The translations under genes were made by a program, and so were the position numbers. A DNA stretch of 64,000 bases from Opitutaceae bacterium (lineage in GTDB: Bacteria; Verrucomicrobiota; Verrucomicrobiia; Opitutales; Opitutaceae), in NCBI GenBank assembly GCA_014879845.1, contig JACSRI010000113.1:27862-91861 (forward strand), read 5' to 3'. Numbering within the stretch: position 1 is the stretch's first letter; every line of letters begins with the position of its first letter. This document shows, one piece after another, positions 31,519-44,462 of the stretch. Under the pieces are notes generated by a model. It worked only from the letters and a program-made list of their open reading frames with translations, was not told the DNA's origin and did no database searches.

Positions 31519-32514
31519 ATGAGCCCGTCGACCGCCACTGGACTGGAGCAGGTCCGCGTTGTCCTCAGCGCCCACCCCTGGATCCACGCGCCCCTTTTCG
31601 TCGTCGCGTCGCTCGTGCTGGTCTGGGCGCTCGAGCGCATGGCGAAACACGGACTCGAGGGAACGGCGCTCGGCACGATCGCGATGCCGTACTGTTCGGG
31701 CCTGGGAAACCTCGTCTTCGTCGGCGTGATCCTGCGCGACGGCCGGCCCGGCGCGGAAGTCGTGGTCAATGCGCTGGTCAACAACGTCACCAATCTCACC
31801 CTGCTGCTCGGCCTGCCCGCCCTGATCTGGGGGCTGAACGTCGCCCCCGGCCGGCGCACGAAGAAGGCGGTGCGGGCTTCGCAGCTCAACCGCCTCTCCC
31901 TTGCGCTCACGCTCACGGCCGCGGGATTTTTCGCCGGTCTGCTCTGGATCCTCGCGCGCGACGGGACGCTCGACCGCTCGGACGGGGCGGTGTTGGTGGC
32001 CCTGTTTCTCTTCTGGCAATGCCTGCAGGTGGTCGACGCGCTCAAGTCCAACGTCCATGCCAATCGCCGCCTGCACCCGCTGTTGTTGGTCGATGGCATG
32101 GTGATGCTCGCGGCCGGCGCGGTGATCTACCTCTCCGTCGAGGGTATGGTGACGTGGATCGAGGCCGCAGGTGCGACGGCACTTGGCAACCACAGCATCG
32201 GTTGGCTGACCGGCTGGGTCATGGTCCTGCCCAACGGCATCCTCGCGATCCACTACGCGCGCACGGAACGGGCTGAGGTCGTCTACAGCTCACAGCTCGG
32301 CGACGGGCATGTGTGCATCCCGCTGTGCGTGGGTCTCGTGGCCCTCGGCGCACCCGTGGCGGTGCCGGCGTTTCTCACTCCGGGCCTGATCGTGATCGCA
32401 GTCGCGGTCGCCGTGCACGCGATCGTGCTCGGCTGGAACGGCTCGCTGCCGCGACCGCTCGGGCTCGCGCTCGCGGGCGCCTACGGGTGGTTCCTCGTGG
32501 CCGGGCTGGCCTGA
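31519..32514 (+). CDS. Multi-TM sodium/calcium exchanger-like (CaCA superfamily) membrane protein
   Basis: About ten TM helices; internal pair 'TIAMPYCSGLGNLVFVGVILRDG' and 'NLTLLLGLPALIWGL' resembling alpha-repeats. Confidence 0.6.
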   Translation: MSPSTATGLEQVRVVLSAHPWIHAPLFVVASLVLVWALERMAKHGLEGTALGTIAMPYCSGLGNLVFVGVILRDGRPGAEVVVNALVNNVTNLTLLLGLPALIWGLNVAPGRRTKKAVRASQLNRLSLALTLTAAGFFAGLLWILARDGTLDRSDGAVLVALFLFWQCLQVVDALKSNVHANRRLHPLLLVDGMVMLAAGAVIYLSVEGMVTWIEAAGATALGNHSIGWLTGWVMVLPNGILAIHYARTERAEVVYSSQLGDGHVCIPLCVGLVALGAPVAVPAFLTPGLIVIAVAVAVHAIVLGWNGSLPRPLGLALAGAYGWFLVAGLA

Positions 32515-32569
32515 TCGGCCGGCATTGCGCGGCGGCAGACCGCGACCCGGGCGTGGCGCCGGCGGAGAC

Positions 32570-33001
32570 TCAGGCCACGCCCGCGGGCACCAACGGATGG
32601 TGGCGGAAAACCTCGGCGAGATCGGCAAACGGCACCTGGGCCTGGCGCCACCGCGGATCGCGCGCGATCTCGGCGACGCTCTCCTGGGTGTTGTTGCAGA
32701 CCAAATACACGCCCGCACCCACGACGATGTAAGCGTCGATCGCAGTCCCGTCGGCGCCGCGCGAGAATGCGAACGCGCCCGGCTCGCGCCGCTCACCCTC
32801 GGTGTCGGTGCGCAGCTGGACGAGGTCCTTGTGCAAGGCCGTCGCGAAACGATCGCGGCGCGGGCCCTCGTAGGCCAACACGGCGACCTTCGCACCCTCG
32901 AGCGCGAGCACCGCCCACTCGTCGAAGACGGTGCGTCCATAAAAGGCGTCCATGCGAACGAACGCCGTCCGGATCTTCTCAAACGCGAGGGATGGAGTCA
33001 T
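32570..33001 (-). CDS. Hypothetical protein (143 aa)
   Basis: MTPSLAFEKIRTAFVRMDAFYGRTVFDEWAVLALEGAKVAVLAYEGPRRDRFATALHKDLVQLRTDTEGERREPGAFAFSRGADGTAIDAYIVVGAGVYLVCNNTQESVAEIARDPRW... Confidence 0.6.
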   Translation of the reverse strand: MTPSLAFEKIRTAFVRMDAFYGRTVFDEWAVLALEGAKVAVLAYEGPRRDRFATALHKDLVQLRTDTEGERREPGAFAFSRGADGTAIDAYIVVGAGVYLVCNNTQESVAEIARDPRWRQAQVPFADLAEVFRHHPLVPAGVA

Positions 33002-33293
33002 GTTTTGCGGAGACGGGGCCGGAGACCGAAGAGAACACGGCCCGACAGCCCGTCCATCGGACCGGCGATCAACAGCTTAAGTCCGGCACGCACACGCAGC
33101 GGCTGCCCCGATGTTCCCTCGCCCTGCACACATCGCATGGCTTTCGCGGGATTTTTGCAGGTCGCTCGTGACATCGGCGCCCGCGCCCAGCGGAAAAGGC
33201 GCCTCCGAGGTCATCGTTCTTTTCGGTTGGCCGGCGCGCTCGAAGGCGGCAGCGTCGCCCCACGCAGCTCTCGCACCGCGCTTGACCATCGCC

Positions 33294-34595
33294 ATGCCCG
33301 CACCTCGCCGCCTCCCCCTCGCCACGCTCGCCCGCGCGTCTGGCGCGCGGCGCCGCGGAGGCAAGGGGCGACTGGCCCTCGTCACGCTGGCACTCACCGC
33401 AGCCGTGGTGGCCGCCGTGTGGTATTTCCGATTCCGCAGCTCCACCGACGACACGCTACCGCCGATCGACGAGGCCGTGCCGGACGCATCGCCGCTCGCT
33501 GCCGCGACCCCGGATGCGCTGCCGGCCCAGGACGTCAGCGCCGCACCCGAGCCCGCGCCCCTCACCTTCGGCGCGACCCTCGCGCCGGACGCCGCCGCAG
33601 CCACGACGGCACCCGGCCCACCGACGGGGCCGGTGTTGTCCAAGCCCACGCCTCCGGGCACACCCGTGCCGGAAGCACCCGCACCCGTCCCGCCGCCGGC
33701 GGTCGGCCCGGTCGAAAGCGATTTCCGCCCGCGACTTCCGCGCGATGTCTTCGAAGCCCAGGTCGCCCTCATGCGCGACGCCATCTGCCCGGGCTCGATC
33801 GATGGCGCCTGGGGCGGCCAGACGCGCGCGGCCGTCGCCGCCTTCCAGGAAAAGCACGGCCTGCGCGTCACGGGGCAGCTCGACAACGCCACGCGCGATG
33901 CGCTCCAGCTCCAGCGCCAGCCGCTGCGCCACTACGTCGTCACCGAGGAGGATATCGCCCGCCTGCGTCCCTTCCCCAAGGGCTGGCTGCAGAAATCCGA
34001 ACTCGACAGCATGGGCTACGCGACCGTCCTCGAGGCGATCGCAGAGCGCACCTGCACCAACCCCAAGCAGATCACGCGCCTCAACCCGCAGGTCGCCTGG
34101 GCCTCGATCAAGGCGGGCACGGTCCTCGTCGTGCCGGACATCGGACGACGCGCCACGCCGTCGACACGGCCTGAATACATCCTCATCTCGCTGGGCGAGA
34201 AAACCCTGCGCCTCTACGACGCCACGAACAACCTGCTCGCCCACTTCCCGTGCAGCATCGCCCGCCGGGTGGAGAAGCGCCCCGTGGGCGAACTCTCGGT
34301 GCTGACCGTCGCGCCGAACCCGAACTACACGTTCAACCCCGAGACCTTCCCCGATTCCCCGGACGCGCAGAAGGTCGGCCGCAAACTCATCCTCCAGCCC
34401 GGGCCGAACAATCCCGTCGGCATCGCCTGGATCGCGCTGAGCGCCGGCGACGGATCATACGGCATCCACGGCTCGCCCGAGCCGGAGCAGATCGGCCGCA
34501 CCGAATCGAGCGGCTGCTTCCGCCTCGCGAACTGGAACGCCGAATACCTCGTGCCCCTCGTGCGCGCCGGCATGCTCGTGCGTGTCGAGCCCTGA
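33294..34595 (+). CDS. L,D-transpeptidase (YkuD) with N-terminal TM and peptidoglycan-binding domain
   Basis: 'EAQVALMRDAICPGSIDGAWGGQTRAAVAAFQEKHGLRVTGQLDNATRDAL' (PG-binding) and 'YGIHGSPEPEQIGRTESSGCFRLANWNAEYLVPLV' (YkuD catalytic Cys). Confidence 0.92.
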   Translation: MPAPRRLPLATLARASGARRRGGKGRLALVTLALTAAVVAAVWYFRFRSSTDDTLPPIDEAVPDASPLAAATPDALPAQDVSAAPEPAPLTFGATLAPDAAAATTAPGPPTGPVLSKPTPPGTPVPEAPAPVPPPAVGPVESDFRPRLPRDVFEAQVALMRDAICPGSIDGAWGGQTRAAVAAFQEKHGLRVTGQLDNATRDALQLQRQPLRHYVVTEEDIARLRPFPKGWLQKSELDSMGYATVLEAIAERTCTNPKQITRLNPQVAWASIKAGTVLVVPDIGRRATPSTRPEYILISLGEKTLRLYDATNNLLAHFPCSIARRVEKRPVGELSVLTVAPNPNYTFNPETFPDSPDAQKVGRKLILQPGPNNPVGIAWIALSAGDGSYGIHGSPEPEQIGRTESSGCFRLANWNAEYLVPLVRAGMLVRVEP

Positions 34596-34699
34596 CGGCC
34601 GCCGAGGCGGCGGGGTTGAAGCGAGAAATCGAAGAGCCAGGGACGCTCGCCCATCGTCGCGCCTTCCCTTCAACTTCAACTCGTCTCGTCAGCTCCTGC

Positions 34700-34999
34700 C
34701 TAGGCCCAGTCGTAGACGACGAAGCGCTTCACGTACGGCTTCACGCACTGCTCGATGAACTTCAGGTGCAACGGATGCGCCTGGTAGACATCGGCGGCCG
34801 CTTGGTCGACGAAGGTCATCGAGATCGCCACGGAGAAGCTGTCGTCGACGACGCCGCGCGGACTGGCCACAGGCTTGCCGCACCGAAACTCGAGCACCCC
34901 CGGGATCGGCCCGAGATACTCGCGCGCCCCGGCCAGCAGCCGGTCGCAGTTTTCCGCATGAGGTTTGTCGGTCCAGAAGATGACGACGTGGGTGATCAC
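34700..34999 (-). CDS. Dabb (stress-responsive A/B barrel) domain protein
   Basis: (V)ITHVVIFWTDKPHAENCDRLLAGAREYLGPIPGVLEFRCGKPVASPRGVVDDSFSVAISMTFVDQAAADVYQAHPLHLKFIEQCVKPYVKRFVVYDWA; probable GTG start. Confidence 0.85.
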   Translation of the reverse strand: MITHVVIFWTDKPHAENCDRLLAGAREYLGPIPGVLEFRCGKPVASPRGVVDDSFSVAISMTFVDQAAADVYQAHPLHLKFIEQCVKPYVKRFVVYDWA

Positions 35000-35138
35000 C
35001 GCGCCAGTGTGGCCGTCCGCTGTCCGCTGACAATCCCGACTTCCGAGGTCGCCCGGCCGATCTCGTCCGAGCTGCACGGACGTTACATCTCTGTAAGGTC
35101 TGCAACCATGGAGACCGACAAACGTCTACCTCCACATC

Positions 35139-35675
35139 ATGAAAACCACAATCTTCAGCGTCATCGCCACGACCGCAGCACTCGCCGCCTCCAGCGCCGC
35201 GTTCGGCACCAACGGCAGCGCGTCGAAGGCTGCGGCTCAGGTCGCCTACAACGAGCCCGAAAAGTTCACCGATTTCCGGATGTCCGAGTACTACTCCGAC
35301 TCCGATGCCGAGATCCTGCAGAAGGAACTCACCCGTTCCATCGTCCGCACGGCCGAGCACGCCCTGCCGCCCGGCTACACGATCAACATCCGCTTCACCG
35401 ACATCGACCTGGCCGGGGACATCAACCCCTTCCACCGCTCGAACATGAACGACGTGCGCATCTACCAGAGCATCTACGCGCCGCGCCTGACCTTCGACTA
35501 TGCGGTGCTCGATGCCGAGGGGAACACCGTGCTGACGGGCTCGGAAAAGCTACTCGACATGGCCTATGACATGCGCCTGCGCATGCCCGACACCGACTAC
35601 ACGCGCGTCGAGGCCGACCTGATGCGCGACTTCGTCAACGGCCTCGGCCGCAAGATCGCCAGGGCCCAGGCCTGA
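35139..35675 (+). CDS. DUF3016-type exported protein
   Basis: Signal MKTTIFSVIATTAALAASSAAFG; 'VAYNEPEKFTDFRMSEYYSDSDAEILQKELTRSIVRTAEHALPPGYTINIRFTDIDLAGDINPF'. Confidence 0.75.
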   Translation: MKTTIFSVIATTAALAASSAAFGTNGSASKAAAQVAYNEPEKFTDFRMSEYYSDSDAEILQKELTRSIVRTAEHALPPGYTINIRFTDIDLAGDINPFHRSNMNDVRIYQSIYAPRLTFDYAVLDAEGNTVLTGSEKLLDMAYDMRLRMPDTDYTRVEADLMRDFVNGLGRKIARAQA

Positions 35676-35748
35676 GACGCGTCTCCACACTTTGGAGCCG
35701 GAGGGGTCCGGCTCCTTGACAGCAGCTGGATTGGGTTAGGAAACAGAA

Positions 35749-35783
35749 CGGCGCCCGTTGGGTTCGGGCGCCGTTTCTTTTTT
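35749..35783. terminator. Strong Rho-independent terminator
   Basis: cggcgcccg-ttgggtt-cgggcgccg followed by TTTCTTTTTT. Confidence 0.85.
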
Positions 35784-35792
35784 GAGACCGCC

Positions 35793-36815
35793 CTACCCGC
35801 GCACGGCGGTGAGCCCGAGCCGCACGATGCGCTCGATGAGCCGCGGGTAGTCCAGGCCCGCCTTCTCCGCCGACAGGGCGAAATCCTCGCCCTCGGCGAG
35901 AAACGGATTCGGGTTGGCCTCGATGAACACGACCTCGTTCTGCGGGGTCAGGCGCAGATCGAGCCGCGCGTAGCCATCGATGGCGAGCAGATGGTAGATG
36001 CGCCGACAGATGCGCTGGATGTCACGCAAAACCTCCGGCGTGAGATTCTCGGCGAATCGGCTCTCGATGCCCCAGCGTTTGCGGTAGGCGTCGTTCCACT
36101 TCGCCGTATAGGTGGCGATGCGCGGTTCGTCCGGCGGCACCTCGCGGAAGAGCAGCTCGCGCAGCGGCAGCACGTCGACGCGGTGGTTGCCCAGCATGCT
36201 GGCGTAGAGTTCGCGCCCGTCGACGTACTCCTCCGCGATGACGTCCTGCCCGAGCTTGTCGTGCACGAACTCCACGCGCTCGCGGAACGCATCGTCGGTC
36301 TCCACGAACGAGGCCTGCGAGATCCCGGTCGAGGCCTCCTCCTTGAGCGGCTTGACCAGGATCGGGAACGGAAGCCACTTCGGCCGGACCGGCCGCCGTC
36401 CCCGCGGGATCATGGCGAACTGCGGCACGCGGATGCGGTGGTAGCCGAGGATCTTCTTCGAGATGCCCTTGTTGCGGCAGAGCGTGAGGCCCGTCGATCC
36501 GCAGCCAGTGAACGGCACGTCCGAGAGCTCGAGGAAGGAGGCGACATTCTGGTCGAAGGCGCGGTTGTTGCGGAACTCCTCGACGAGGTTGAAGATGATG
36601 TCGGCGGGAAACCCCTGGAGCTTTTGGCGCAACAGGTCGGTGTCGTCGTGGATCGCCTGATACTGCACCTCGTGGCCGAGGGTGCGCAGGGCCTTGAGCA
36701 CATCCGCCTCGGTCTTCCAGCCCTCGGTCAGGAGGGCCTCGGAGAAATCCTGGTCGAGCGCGGCCGGTTCGCCCAGGTCGAAGAGGGCGAGCACGCGCAA
36801 TCCGCGTTTCTTCAT
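35793..36815 (-). CDS. ATP-grasp (D-Ala-D-Ala ligase-like) protein
   Basis: 'ADIIFNLVEEFRNNRAFDQNVASFLELSDVPFTGCGSTGLTLCRNKGISKKILGYHRIRVPQFAMI...PILVKPLKEEASTGISQASFV...DGYARLDLRLTPQNEVVFIEANPNPFLAEGEDFALSAEKAG'. Confidence 0.88.
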   Translation of the reverse strand: MKKRGLRVLALFDLGEPAALDQDFSEALLTEGWKTEADVLKALRTLGHEVQYQAIHDDTDLLRQKLQGFPADIIFNLVEEFRNNRAFDQNVASFLELSDVPFTGCGSTGLTLCRNKGISKKILGYHRIRVPQFAMIPRGRRPVRPKWLPFPILVKPLKEEASTGISQASFVETDDAFRERVEFVHDKLGQDVIAEEYVDGRELYASMLGNHRVDVLPLRELLFREVPPDEPRIATYTAKWNDAYRKRWGIESRFAENLTPEVLRDIQRICRRIYHLLAIDGYARLDLRLTPQNEVVFIEANPNPFLAEGEDFALSAEKAGLDYPRLIERIVRLGLTAVRG

Positions 36816-36828
36816 GGGAGAGGGATGG

Positions 36829-37851
36829 TCATTTCGTGCGCTTGAAGCGGCCGGTGAACAGGTAGTTCATGACGAGCGTGGTGACATACGCGGCCACACG
36901 CAATGGCGCTCCGCTGTCGTGCGCGGCGACCTGGAGGCCGAGCTCGGCGCAGCGGTCGGTGAGCCGGTGCAGGAGCTTGTCGACGCGGTACTTTCTCTCG
37001 TTGGTCCAGTCGCACACCGCGTCCATGATGGCGCGCCGGTGCCCGCGCAGCCAGGCCGCGGCCTTGTGCACGCCGGCCCCCTCCGGCACCGACGGAAAGA
37101 GGGTCCGCAGGTCCTTGTCGTAGAAATCCGGGTACGAATCCTCGTAGAGCTTGCGCTTGCGGGCGTAGTAGGTGCGCAGCTTGACGCCGAGGCAGTCGTA
37201 GTCGCGCGGGCGGTAGGCGGGCTGGTGCACGGGCGGCCGGCCCGCGAGGGAGCCCATGAGCTCGTCGACGTACTCGAGTTTCTGCAGGGCCTTCCAGCCC
37301 TTGTAGCGCGCCCGCCAGTCGAGGTCCGGCGTGAGCCACACGGCGAAGGTCTCGGCCCAGTCCTCGTCGGGGTGGGCCTGGGCGTACCAGTCGTCGAGGT
37401 GCACGACGAAACTCCGGCTGAACGGCCGCGGGCGGTACGACCCCGGATCCTCCGTCGAAGCCAGGCCAAAAGTCTGCTGCCAGCGGCGCTTGTGCTGGAG
37501 CTTGTAGGCATAGGAGTAGGCGTGGGCGGCCTCGTGCCGCATGAGCTTCATGAACCACGCCTCGGTCTCCCCCTCGACCTCGAGCACCATGCGCCGCTCC
37601 AGCTCGCGCAGGCGCGGGTGGACGAGGAAGAACGGCACGAAGATCGCCGGCACGCCCACGGGCACGAACCACTCATCACCCACGTGGCACGGCGGCATGA
37701 AGCTGAGCCCGCGCGCGGCCAGTTCCCCGTGCAGACGCTGCACCAGCGCATCGAGTCCCGAGCCCTCGAGCCGCAGGCGAAGGTCGCGTATCCTCTTCTC
37801 GAGAAGCTGCGGGTCGTCGAGGTCGACCCAGGGTGGGGCCGGCTGGTCCAT
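36829..37851 (-). CDS. Putative zinc-binding metallopeptidase (HExxH)
   Basis: 'GETEAWFMKLMRHEAAHAYSYAYKLQHKRRWQQTFG' (HEAAH); 13 nt upstream of the ATP-grasp gene, same strand. Confidence 0.8.
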   Translation of the reverse strand: MDQPAPPWVDLDDPQLLEKRIRDLRLRLEGSGLDALVQRLHGELAARGLSFMPPCHVGDEWFVPVGVPAIFVPFFLVHPRLRELERRMVLEVEGETEAWFMKLMRHEAAHAYSYAYKLQHKRRWQQTFGLASTEDPGSYRPRPFSRSFVVHLDDWYAQAHPDEDWAETFAVWLTPDLDWRARYKGWKALQKLEYVDELMGSLAGRPPVHQPAYRPRDYDCLGVKLRTYYARKRKLYEDSYPDFYDKDLRTLFPSVPEGAGVHKAAAWLRGHRRAIMDAVCDWTNERKYRVDKLLHRLTDRCAELGLQVAAHDSGAPLRVAAYVTTLVMNYLFTGRFKRTK

Positions 37852-37965
37852 GGCGCTGGTATGGTCGGGGGTCCGCGCCAGCACAAGCCTTCCCATGCCG
37901 CCGGGCGTAAGCGGCTTGCGCATCCACGTGCAGCGGAGCGAGAGTCCCGCTCCACACCCGAAATC

Positions 37966-40194
37966 ATGGAAACGACCGCCCGTCCGTCCTCCTCGGGTCA
38001 GGCCCACTCCTGGCGCTTCTTTCGCGCAGGCGGCCTCGACCTCGTTCGCCTCGAAAACGCCGGCGACTTCCGGAACCTCCAACACCTCGACCAGAAACTC
38101 TGGACCGCCCTCGCCTGCCCGGTGAAGGGCCTGGAGTTCGACGAGAAGACGCTCGCCCTCATCGACACCGACAAGGACGGCCGCGTCCGCGCCCGCGAGA
38201 TCCTCGCCGCGGTCAACTGGCTGTGTGACGTGCTCGAGGACCCCGCCGTGATCGTCGAAGGCACGGGTGAACTCGCCGTGGCTGCGATCAAGGACGCGGC
38301 CCTCGCCGCCTCCGCCCGCGAGATCCTCGCCAGCCTGGGCAAGGCCGGCAGCGCCACCCTCTCGCTCGGCGACGTCGCCGACACCGCGAAGATCTTTGCC
38401 GCGACGAAGTTCAACGGCGACGGCGTGGTCATCGCCGACTCCGCCGGCGACGACGCCGCCACGAAGCAGGTGATCGCCGACATCGTCGCCACGCTCGGTG
38501 GCGTACCGGATCGCTGCGGTGTCGCCGGTGTGGACGCCGCCAAGGTCGCCGCCTTCTTCGCCGAGCTCGCCGCCTACGATGCCTGGAACAAGCAGGCCGA
38601 GACCGACGGCGCCAAACTCAAGCCCGCTGGCGACGGCACCGCCGCCGCCCTCGCCGCCGTGCAGTCCGTGCGCGCCAAGGTCGACGACTACTTCGCCCGC
38701 TGCCGCCTCGCCGCCTACGACGCCCGCGCCCTCGGCGCCCTCAACCGCCAGGAGAGCGAATACCTCGCCCTCGCCGCCAAGGATCTCTCGATCACTGTCG
38801 ACGAGATCGCCGGCTTCCCCATCGCGCGCGTCGAGGCCGGGCGTGCCCTGCCGCTGGATACGACGGTCAACCCCGCCTGGGCCCCCGCCATCGCCACGCT
38901 CAAGGCAGCCGCCGTCGATCCGATCCTCGGGGCCGGCAAGACCGCGTTAACCGAGGCCGAATGGTCCGCGCTCAAGGCCGCCCTCGCCGCCTTCGAGGCC
39001 TGGAGCGCCACGAAAGCCGGCGCCGCCGTGGCCGGGCTCGGTCTCGCCCGCGTGCGCGAGATCCTCGCCTCCAAGGCCGCCGACAAGATCGGCGCCCTCA
39101 TCGAGCAGGACAAGAAACTGGAGGCGCAGTTCGCCGCCATCTCCGGCGTGGAGAAGCTCCTGCGCTTCCACCGCGACCTCTACCGCCTGCTCATGAACTT
39201 CGTGTCGTTCTCCGACCTCTACGACCCGAAGGTGCCGGCGATCTTCCAGGCCGGCACGCTCTATCTCGACGCGCGCTCCTGCGACCTGTGCATCCGCGTC
39301 GACGGCCCGAATCCGCTCGTGCCCATGAGCAAGACCTACGTGGCCTACTGCTCATGCACCCGCCCCGGCAGCGCTCCGATGACCATCGCCGCATGCTTCA
39401 CCCAGGGCGACAGCGACTATCTCTTTGTCGGCCGGCACGGTATCTTCTACGACCGTCAGGGCCGCGACTGGGACGCCGTCATCACCAGCATCGTCGACAA
39501 CCCCATCAGCATCCGCCAGGCGTTCTGGGCGCCCTACAAGAAGCTCCTGCGCATGATCGAGGAGCAGGTGGCCAAGCGCGCCGCCGCCGCCGAGGCCGCC
39601 TCGGACGCCAAGCTCGCCAAGGCCGCGACCGATGCGGCCCATGTCGACAAGACCGCCGCCGCGGCGCCCGCCGCCCCGCCCAAGAAGGTCGATATCGGCG
39701 CCGTCGCCGCCATCGGCGTGGCGATCTCCGGCGCGATCAGCGCCCTGACCTTGATCCTCGGATACGTCTTCGGCCTCAAGGCCTGGCAGTACCCGCTCGT
39801 GCTCGTCGGCATCGTCCTCGTGATCTCGGGCCCGGCGATGATCATCGCCGCCCTCAAGCTGCGCCAGCGCACGCTCGGCCCGATCCTCGATGGCAACGGC
39901 TGGGCGGTGAACGGCCGCGTGAAGATCAACATCCCCTTCGGCACCTCGCTCACCGAGCGCGCCACGCTGCCCCCGGGCTCGCAGCGCACGCTCGAGGATC
40001 CGTTCGCCGAGAAGGGCACCCCGTGGGGGGCCTACATCGTGATGCTCGCCATCCTCGCGGCCGCCGCGATCTGGATCCGCTGGGACGCGACCAAGCACGA
40101 CGGAAAGTACTTCTGGATGGACCGCTCCGCACCGCCCACCGCGCCCGCCGCGACGCCCGAGGCGCCGGCGCAACCGACCGCCCCGGCCCACTGA
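37966..40194 (+). CDS. 742-aa protein of unknown function with EF-hand-like motif and C-terminal TM helices
   Basis: 'FDEKTLALIDTDKDGRVRAREILAAVNWL' (DxDxDG EF-hand loop), 'LDARSCDLCIRVDG', two TM helices (IGAVAAIGVAISGAISALTLILGYVFG; YPLVLVGIVLVISGPAMIIAALKL) and a further C-terminal TM. Confidence 0.75.
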   Translation: METTARPSSSGQAHSWRFFRAGGLDLVRLENAGDFRNLQHLDQKLWTALACPVKGLEFDEKTLALIDTDKDGRVRAREILAAVNWLCDVLEDPAVIVEGTGELAVAAIKDAALAASAREILASLGKAGSATLSLGDVADTAKIFAATKFNGDGVVIADSAGDDAATKQVIADIVATLGGVPDRCGVAGVDAAKVAAFFAELAAYDAWNKQAETDGAKLKPAGDGTAAALAAVQSVRAKVDDYFARCRLAAYDARALGALNRQESEYLALAAKDLSITVDEIAGFPIARVEAGRALPLDTTVNPAWAPAIATLKAAAVDPILGAGKTALTEAEWSALKAALAAFEAWSATKAGAAVAGLGLARVREILASKAADKIGALIEQDKKLEAQFAAISGVEKLLRFHRDLYRLLMNFVSFSDLYDPKVPAIFQAGTLYLDARSCDLCIRVDGPNPLVPMSKTYVAYCSCTRPGSAPMTIAACFTQGDSDYLFVGRHGIFYDRQGRDWDAVITSIVDNPISIRQAFWAPYKKLLRMIEEQVAKRAAAAEAASDAKLAKAATDAAHVDKTAAAAPAAPPKKVDIGAVAAIGVAISGAISALTLILGYVFGLKAWQYPLVLVGIVLVISGPAMIIAALKLRQRTLGPILDGNGWAVNGRVKINIPFGTSLTERATLPPGSQRTLEDPFAEKGTPWGAYIVMLAILAAAAIWIRWDATKHDGKYFWMDRSAPPTAPAATPEAPAQPTAPAH

Positions 40195-40222
40195 TCGCGG
40201 GATCGCGCCACGGACTTCCCCA

Positions 40223-40255
40223 CGCCGGCCGTGCTACCACGGCCGGCGTTTCTTT
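40223..40255 (+). terminator. Rho-independent terminator
   Basis: cgccggccgtg-ctac-cacggccggcg followed by TTTCTTT; perfect 11-bp stem. Confidence 0.85.
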
Positions 40256-40451
40256 GCGGTAGGGCGCGCTCTCCGAACGCGCCGCGTCGACAAAGAGACG
40301 CCCCCTTCTCCGCAGGTCCTCGACGCCCGGCAGCTTCGGCGCAACCGCCCCACCGCGGTCCCTCTCGGATTTGCGCCCATGGTGATGATCCTCTCAGGCG
40401 CTTGACCCGGCCCGGGGCCGACCTACTGTCTGCCGTCCATTCATCCACCAT

Positions 40452-42561
<2,110 letters not shown>

Positions 42562-42580
42562 GAGCCGCGACGCAGGCCAG

Positions 42581-42719
42581 GCCTCCGTGCCTGTCCCTCT
42601 CCAGCCCGCCCGCCGTAGGACGGGCCTCCGTGCCCGTCGTCTCCATCGAGCCGCGCTCCGTGCCTGTCCCTGCTTCGGCGAAGCCCATTCGAGACAGGGG
42701 CGGGCAGGGACGCCCGCCC
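42581..42719. repeat. Intergenic repeat cluster, CTCCGTGCCTGTCCCT-type units with GC hairpins
   Basis: Three related units: gcctccgtgcctgtccct (42581), gcctccgtgcccgtcgt (42624), gctccgtgcctgtccct (42655); hairpins gacgggc-ctccgt-gcccgtc and ggcgggc-aggga-cgcccgcc. Confidence 0.7.
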
Positions 42720-42810
42720 TTCGTCGAGAGCCGGCCCGACTTGCGCCAGAATGGTTTCGTCGCACGGGCCTTTCACGTTACACCTGACGTTCGAGCCAAC
42801 CGCACCGCCC

Positions 42811-43499
42811 ATGCCCGAACCCGCCTACCAACCCACCTCACGCCGGCCGATCGCCGACCTGTTTCGCGCCACCGCCCGCGGCACCGTGCGCGTGTGCGTG
42901 CGGCTCGGCGTGCATCCCGACACCGTGTCGTATCTCTCGATCGTCGCCGCGGCCGGCGCGGCGACGAGTTTCTGGCAGGCAGCAAACCACCCGTGGCTGC
43001 TCATCCTCGGGCCGGCGTTCTGCTACCTGCGCCTGTGGTTCAACATGCTCGACGGCATGGTCGCGCTCGCCTCAGGCAAGGCCAGCCTGCGCGGTGAGAT
43101 TCTCAACGAGGTGCCCGACCGCGTCTCCGACGTGCTCATCTTCGCCGGAGTGGCCCACAGCGGGCTGTGCTCGCCGTTCGTGGCCTACTGGGCGGCGATC
43201 CTCGCGCTCTTCACCGCCTACATCGGGATGTTCGGGCAGGCGGTCGGCGTGCAGCGGGAGTTTTCCGGATGGATGTCGAAGCCGTGGCGCATGGTCACCC
43301 TGCACGTCGGCGCGTGGGTGGCGCTCGGAATGTTCTGGTTTTGGGATACACCGCTCGCGACGCCACATGGCCGGCTCACGGTGCTCGACTGGACCTGCGC
43401 GGTGGTGATCGCGGGCTGCGTGCAGACATGCACGCTGCGCCTCGCGCGCATCCTGCACGCGCTCGATCGCAAGGCCGCGTCAAGAAAGGCCGCCGCGCC

Positions 43500-43503
<4 letters not shown>
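42811..43503 (+). CDS. CDP-alcohol phosphatidyltransferase (YnbA-like)
   Basis: 'FNMLDGMVALASGKASLRGEILNEVPDRVSDVLIF' CDP-OH-P_transf motif; first gene of the ynb-like cluster. Confidence 0.85.
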
Positions 43504-44458
<955 letters not shown>

Positions 44459-44462
<4 letters not shown>

